64,000 bases of DNA from Trinickia acidisoli (GTDB taxonomy: Bacteria > Pseudomonadota > Gammaproteobacteria > Burkholderiales > Burkholderiaceae), in assembly GCF_017315725.1 (NCBI RefSeq), contig NZ_JAFLRG010000002.1, positions 1,612,001 through 1,676,000 on the forward strand. The letters are read 5' to 3'. The notes beneath the pieces are model-generated. The model was not told where the DNA came from and ran no database searches. It saw nothing but the letters and a program-made list of their open reading frames with translations. Of this stretch, positions 62,889 to 64,000 are shown one piece after another. The translations under genes and the position numbers were made by a program. Position 1 is the stretch's first letter. The number at the start of each line of letters is the position of its first letter.

Positions 62889-63341
62889 CGTGATTTACGT
62901 CCGCCGTTGACCTGAATGGGATTCGTGGTCGTCATCTGTTGGACACGACGTCATTCTATGGATCATCGTGGAAATGCAGTGCAAATATCAAAGCCCGTGA
63001 TGATAAAAAGTTATAAACGCGCTAAAAAGTATCGGCGTAGTGCGTAAAAAAACCATCAATATTTCGGGCTCTTTTCACTCGCGAGCGCCTCGTGCGGCTG
63101 CACGCGAAACGCTACCTCTATCAGGTTCATGCGATCGGTCACGCGAGCCGGATAGCCTTTCGCGCCGCCGCTGTATCGCATCAGCGCCCCGTGCAAGTCG
63201 CCGTCCGCCGAATTTGTTCGTCATTCTCATCACCGTCCTGCCGAGGGGTCAGGCACAAACGGTATCCGATCGCGCAGCAAGAATGCTGCAAAATCGCGGC
63301 TCAATCCCGTATAGATCGCGTCACGACGATGCTGTGCCGGT
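62889..63341. other. Intergenic region with an AT-rich core
   Basis: About 450 bp. The part at 62995-63060 is very AT-rich and probably holds a promoter for the small gene at 62526. A short minus-strand frame (63056-63181) looks protein-like. The segment GAACCTGATAGAGG recalls a thiamine element, but the other conserved parts are missing. Confidence 0.4.
63056..63181 (-). pseudogene. Short coding-like fragment
   Basis: 41 codons read MRYSGGAKGYPARVTDRM and on to the stop. The pattern (RYSGG..GY..RV) recalls the end of a lytic transglycosylase, and the frame is closed upstream at 63223 by a stop. It may be the end of a decayed gene or a small real gene; no ribosome-binding site is clear. Confidence 0.25.
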
Positions 63342-64000
63342 CTACCGCAAATGTGTTTTGTAAAACGCGAGCGCCTCTTCGTCGAATGCCTTGTGAAATA
63401 CGACGCGATCGAAGCCCTGCGCGTCGGTGCAGATTCCCGGAACGTCCTTCGTCAGTTGCTCGGTGCAAGGCGCAAGAAATGCGAAATGCGCCGCCCCGGA
63501 TACGACGTGAAGATCGGGCTGATTCGGAAGGATGCGGGCAAGCGCGGGCGTCGTTTCGGGCAGCACGCCGTCGCCGCCGAACTGAGAAGCCCAAAGCTGA
63601 ATCGGCGCTTCCACTTTTTGCACGCTCTTCTTGGTCGGGAATTCGTCGAGTGGGTCAGCAAGTACGTAGGCTTTGATACGCGGATCGTGAGTCAATGGTT
63701 CGCGCGGAATCTTCTTGTGCCGCAATTCCACGCAAATCGGCAGCGTCGGATCCGGGCACGGAACATTCGCATGGAGGAAATCGGGGTTGCCGCCGGCCAA
63801 CACGAGGCCCGTATAGCCACCGCGCGAAAAGCCGAAAAAACCTATCCGATTCGGATCGATCTTGTTCGCGTCCGGTGCGGCACTGAGCATATAGTCGATC
63901 GCACGTTTGATGTCGGCCGGGCGCTCGACGAATGACGAGATATCTGCCGCTCGGCTCATATCCGAGAACGTGTCACCGGGATGGTCGATCGCGACCACGA
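63342..64000 (-). CDS. Alpha/beta hydrolase (dienelactone hydrolase-like), partial
   Basis: The gene runs off the right edge of the window; at least 218 residues are present. The nucleophile motif is GFFGFSRGGYTGL, and the other triad residues are probably Asp in LADPLDEF and His in GAAHFAFLAP. The N-terminal part with the lid and oxyanion strand lies outside. Related proteins are secreted or cytoplasmic platelet-activating-factor acetylhydrolase-like esterases. No neighbour helps to define the substrate. Confidence 0.82.
   Translation of the reverse strand, partial: VVAIDHPGDTFSDMSRAADISSFVERPADIKRAIDYMLSAAPDANKIDPNRIGFFGFSRGGYTGLVLAGGNPDFLHANVPCPDPTLPICVELRHKKIPREPLTHDPRIKAYVLADPLDEFPTKKSVQKVEAPIQLWASQFGGDGVLPETTPALARILPNQPDLHVVSGAAHFAFLAPCTEQLTKDVPGICTDAQGFDRVVFHKAFDEEALAFYKTHLR

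Noticed and set aside
63095..63125. Possible thiamine riboswitch piece (GAACCTGATAGAGG)
   Set aside because: The CTGAGA stem and the rest of the conserved core are missing, and no thiamine gene follows.
1..64000. tRNA, rRNA, CRISPR array, prophage or replication origin
   Set aside because: None was seen on reading the sequence. There are no regularly spaced repeats with spacers, no phage structural genes and no parA/repA-type genes.

Overview
The window looks like part of a secondary replicon of a Burkholderiaceae bacterium (Burkholderia, Paraburkholderia, Caballeronia or Trinickia type). I infer this from the high GC content, the many LysR regulators paired with divergent catabolic genes, a Burkholderia-type porin, a choline-sulfatase module, a VanAB-like demethylase and a tandem glycine riboswitch ahead of an FAD amino-acid oxidase. 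I see no rRNA, tRNA, CRISPR array or prophage. The genus is an inference, not a measurement.

Layout. 1-5.1 kb is a scarred region: an IS481-like element, a DinB remnant, and a LysR gene cut in two by an IS5-type element with clear inverted repeats and a 6-bp target duplication. 5.1-11 kb holds a Tat-exported carbonic anhydrase, an AT-rich island with a three-gene dioxygenase/transporter/dehydrogenase operon behind a near-consensus promoter, and a phosphoesterase coupled to a small gene. 11-14.2 kb is a Rieske oxygenase and its reductase with a divergent LysR. 14.5-19 kb has a YdeI-type protein, an ECF sigma factor/membrane protein/ferredoxin operon, an O-methyltransferase, an NTF2-like protein and an unusual HNH-like protein. 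19.1-24 kb is a choline-O-sulfate module (porin, ChoX, BetC, LysR).

24-32.6 kb holds an AAA ATPase behind a symmetrical repeat array, then an Lrp/ornithine cyclodeaminase/CtlX module followed by a complete Liv-type ABC importer (citrulline or ornithine use is the likely theme). 32.6-41.4 kb is a LysR and chemoreceptor pair divergent from a DUF1445 (D-glutamate cyclase-like) gene, an MFS permease and a fused 5-oxoprolinase. This reads as a sensing, uptake and degradation unit for D-glutamate or 5-oxoproline. 41.6-50.3 kb has a lipase resembling type VI Tle effectors, a Fic protein, the glycine-riboswitch oxidase, a TetR-controlled reductase with three phased operators, PPK2, and an AraC/NmrA pair. 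50.3-59.3 kb is a galactoside operon (ABC ATPase, binding protein, two permeases, GH42 beta-galactosidase, SetA-like MFS) with a LacI regulator and an 18-bp perfect palindromic operator. The end carries a methyltransferase, a DnaJ-like protein, a DUF4087 protein, a broken GNAT gene and a partial alpha/beta hydrolase.

The best candidates for undescribed biology are the 6.3-9.4 kb dioxygenase operon, the D-glutamate/5-oxoproline unit with its own chemoreceptor, the ATPase with the dyad GTATCAT array, and the HNH-like and Tle-like proteins that have no known partners here.
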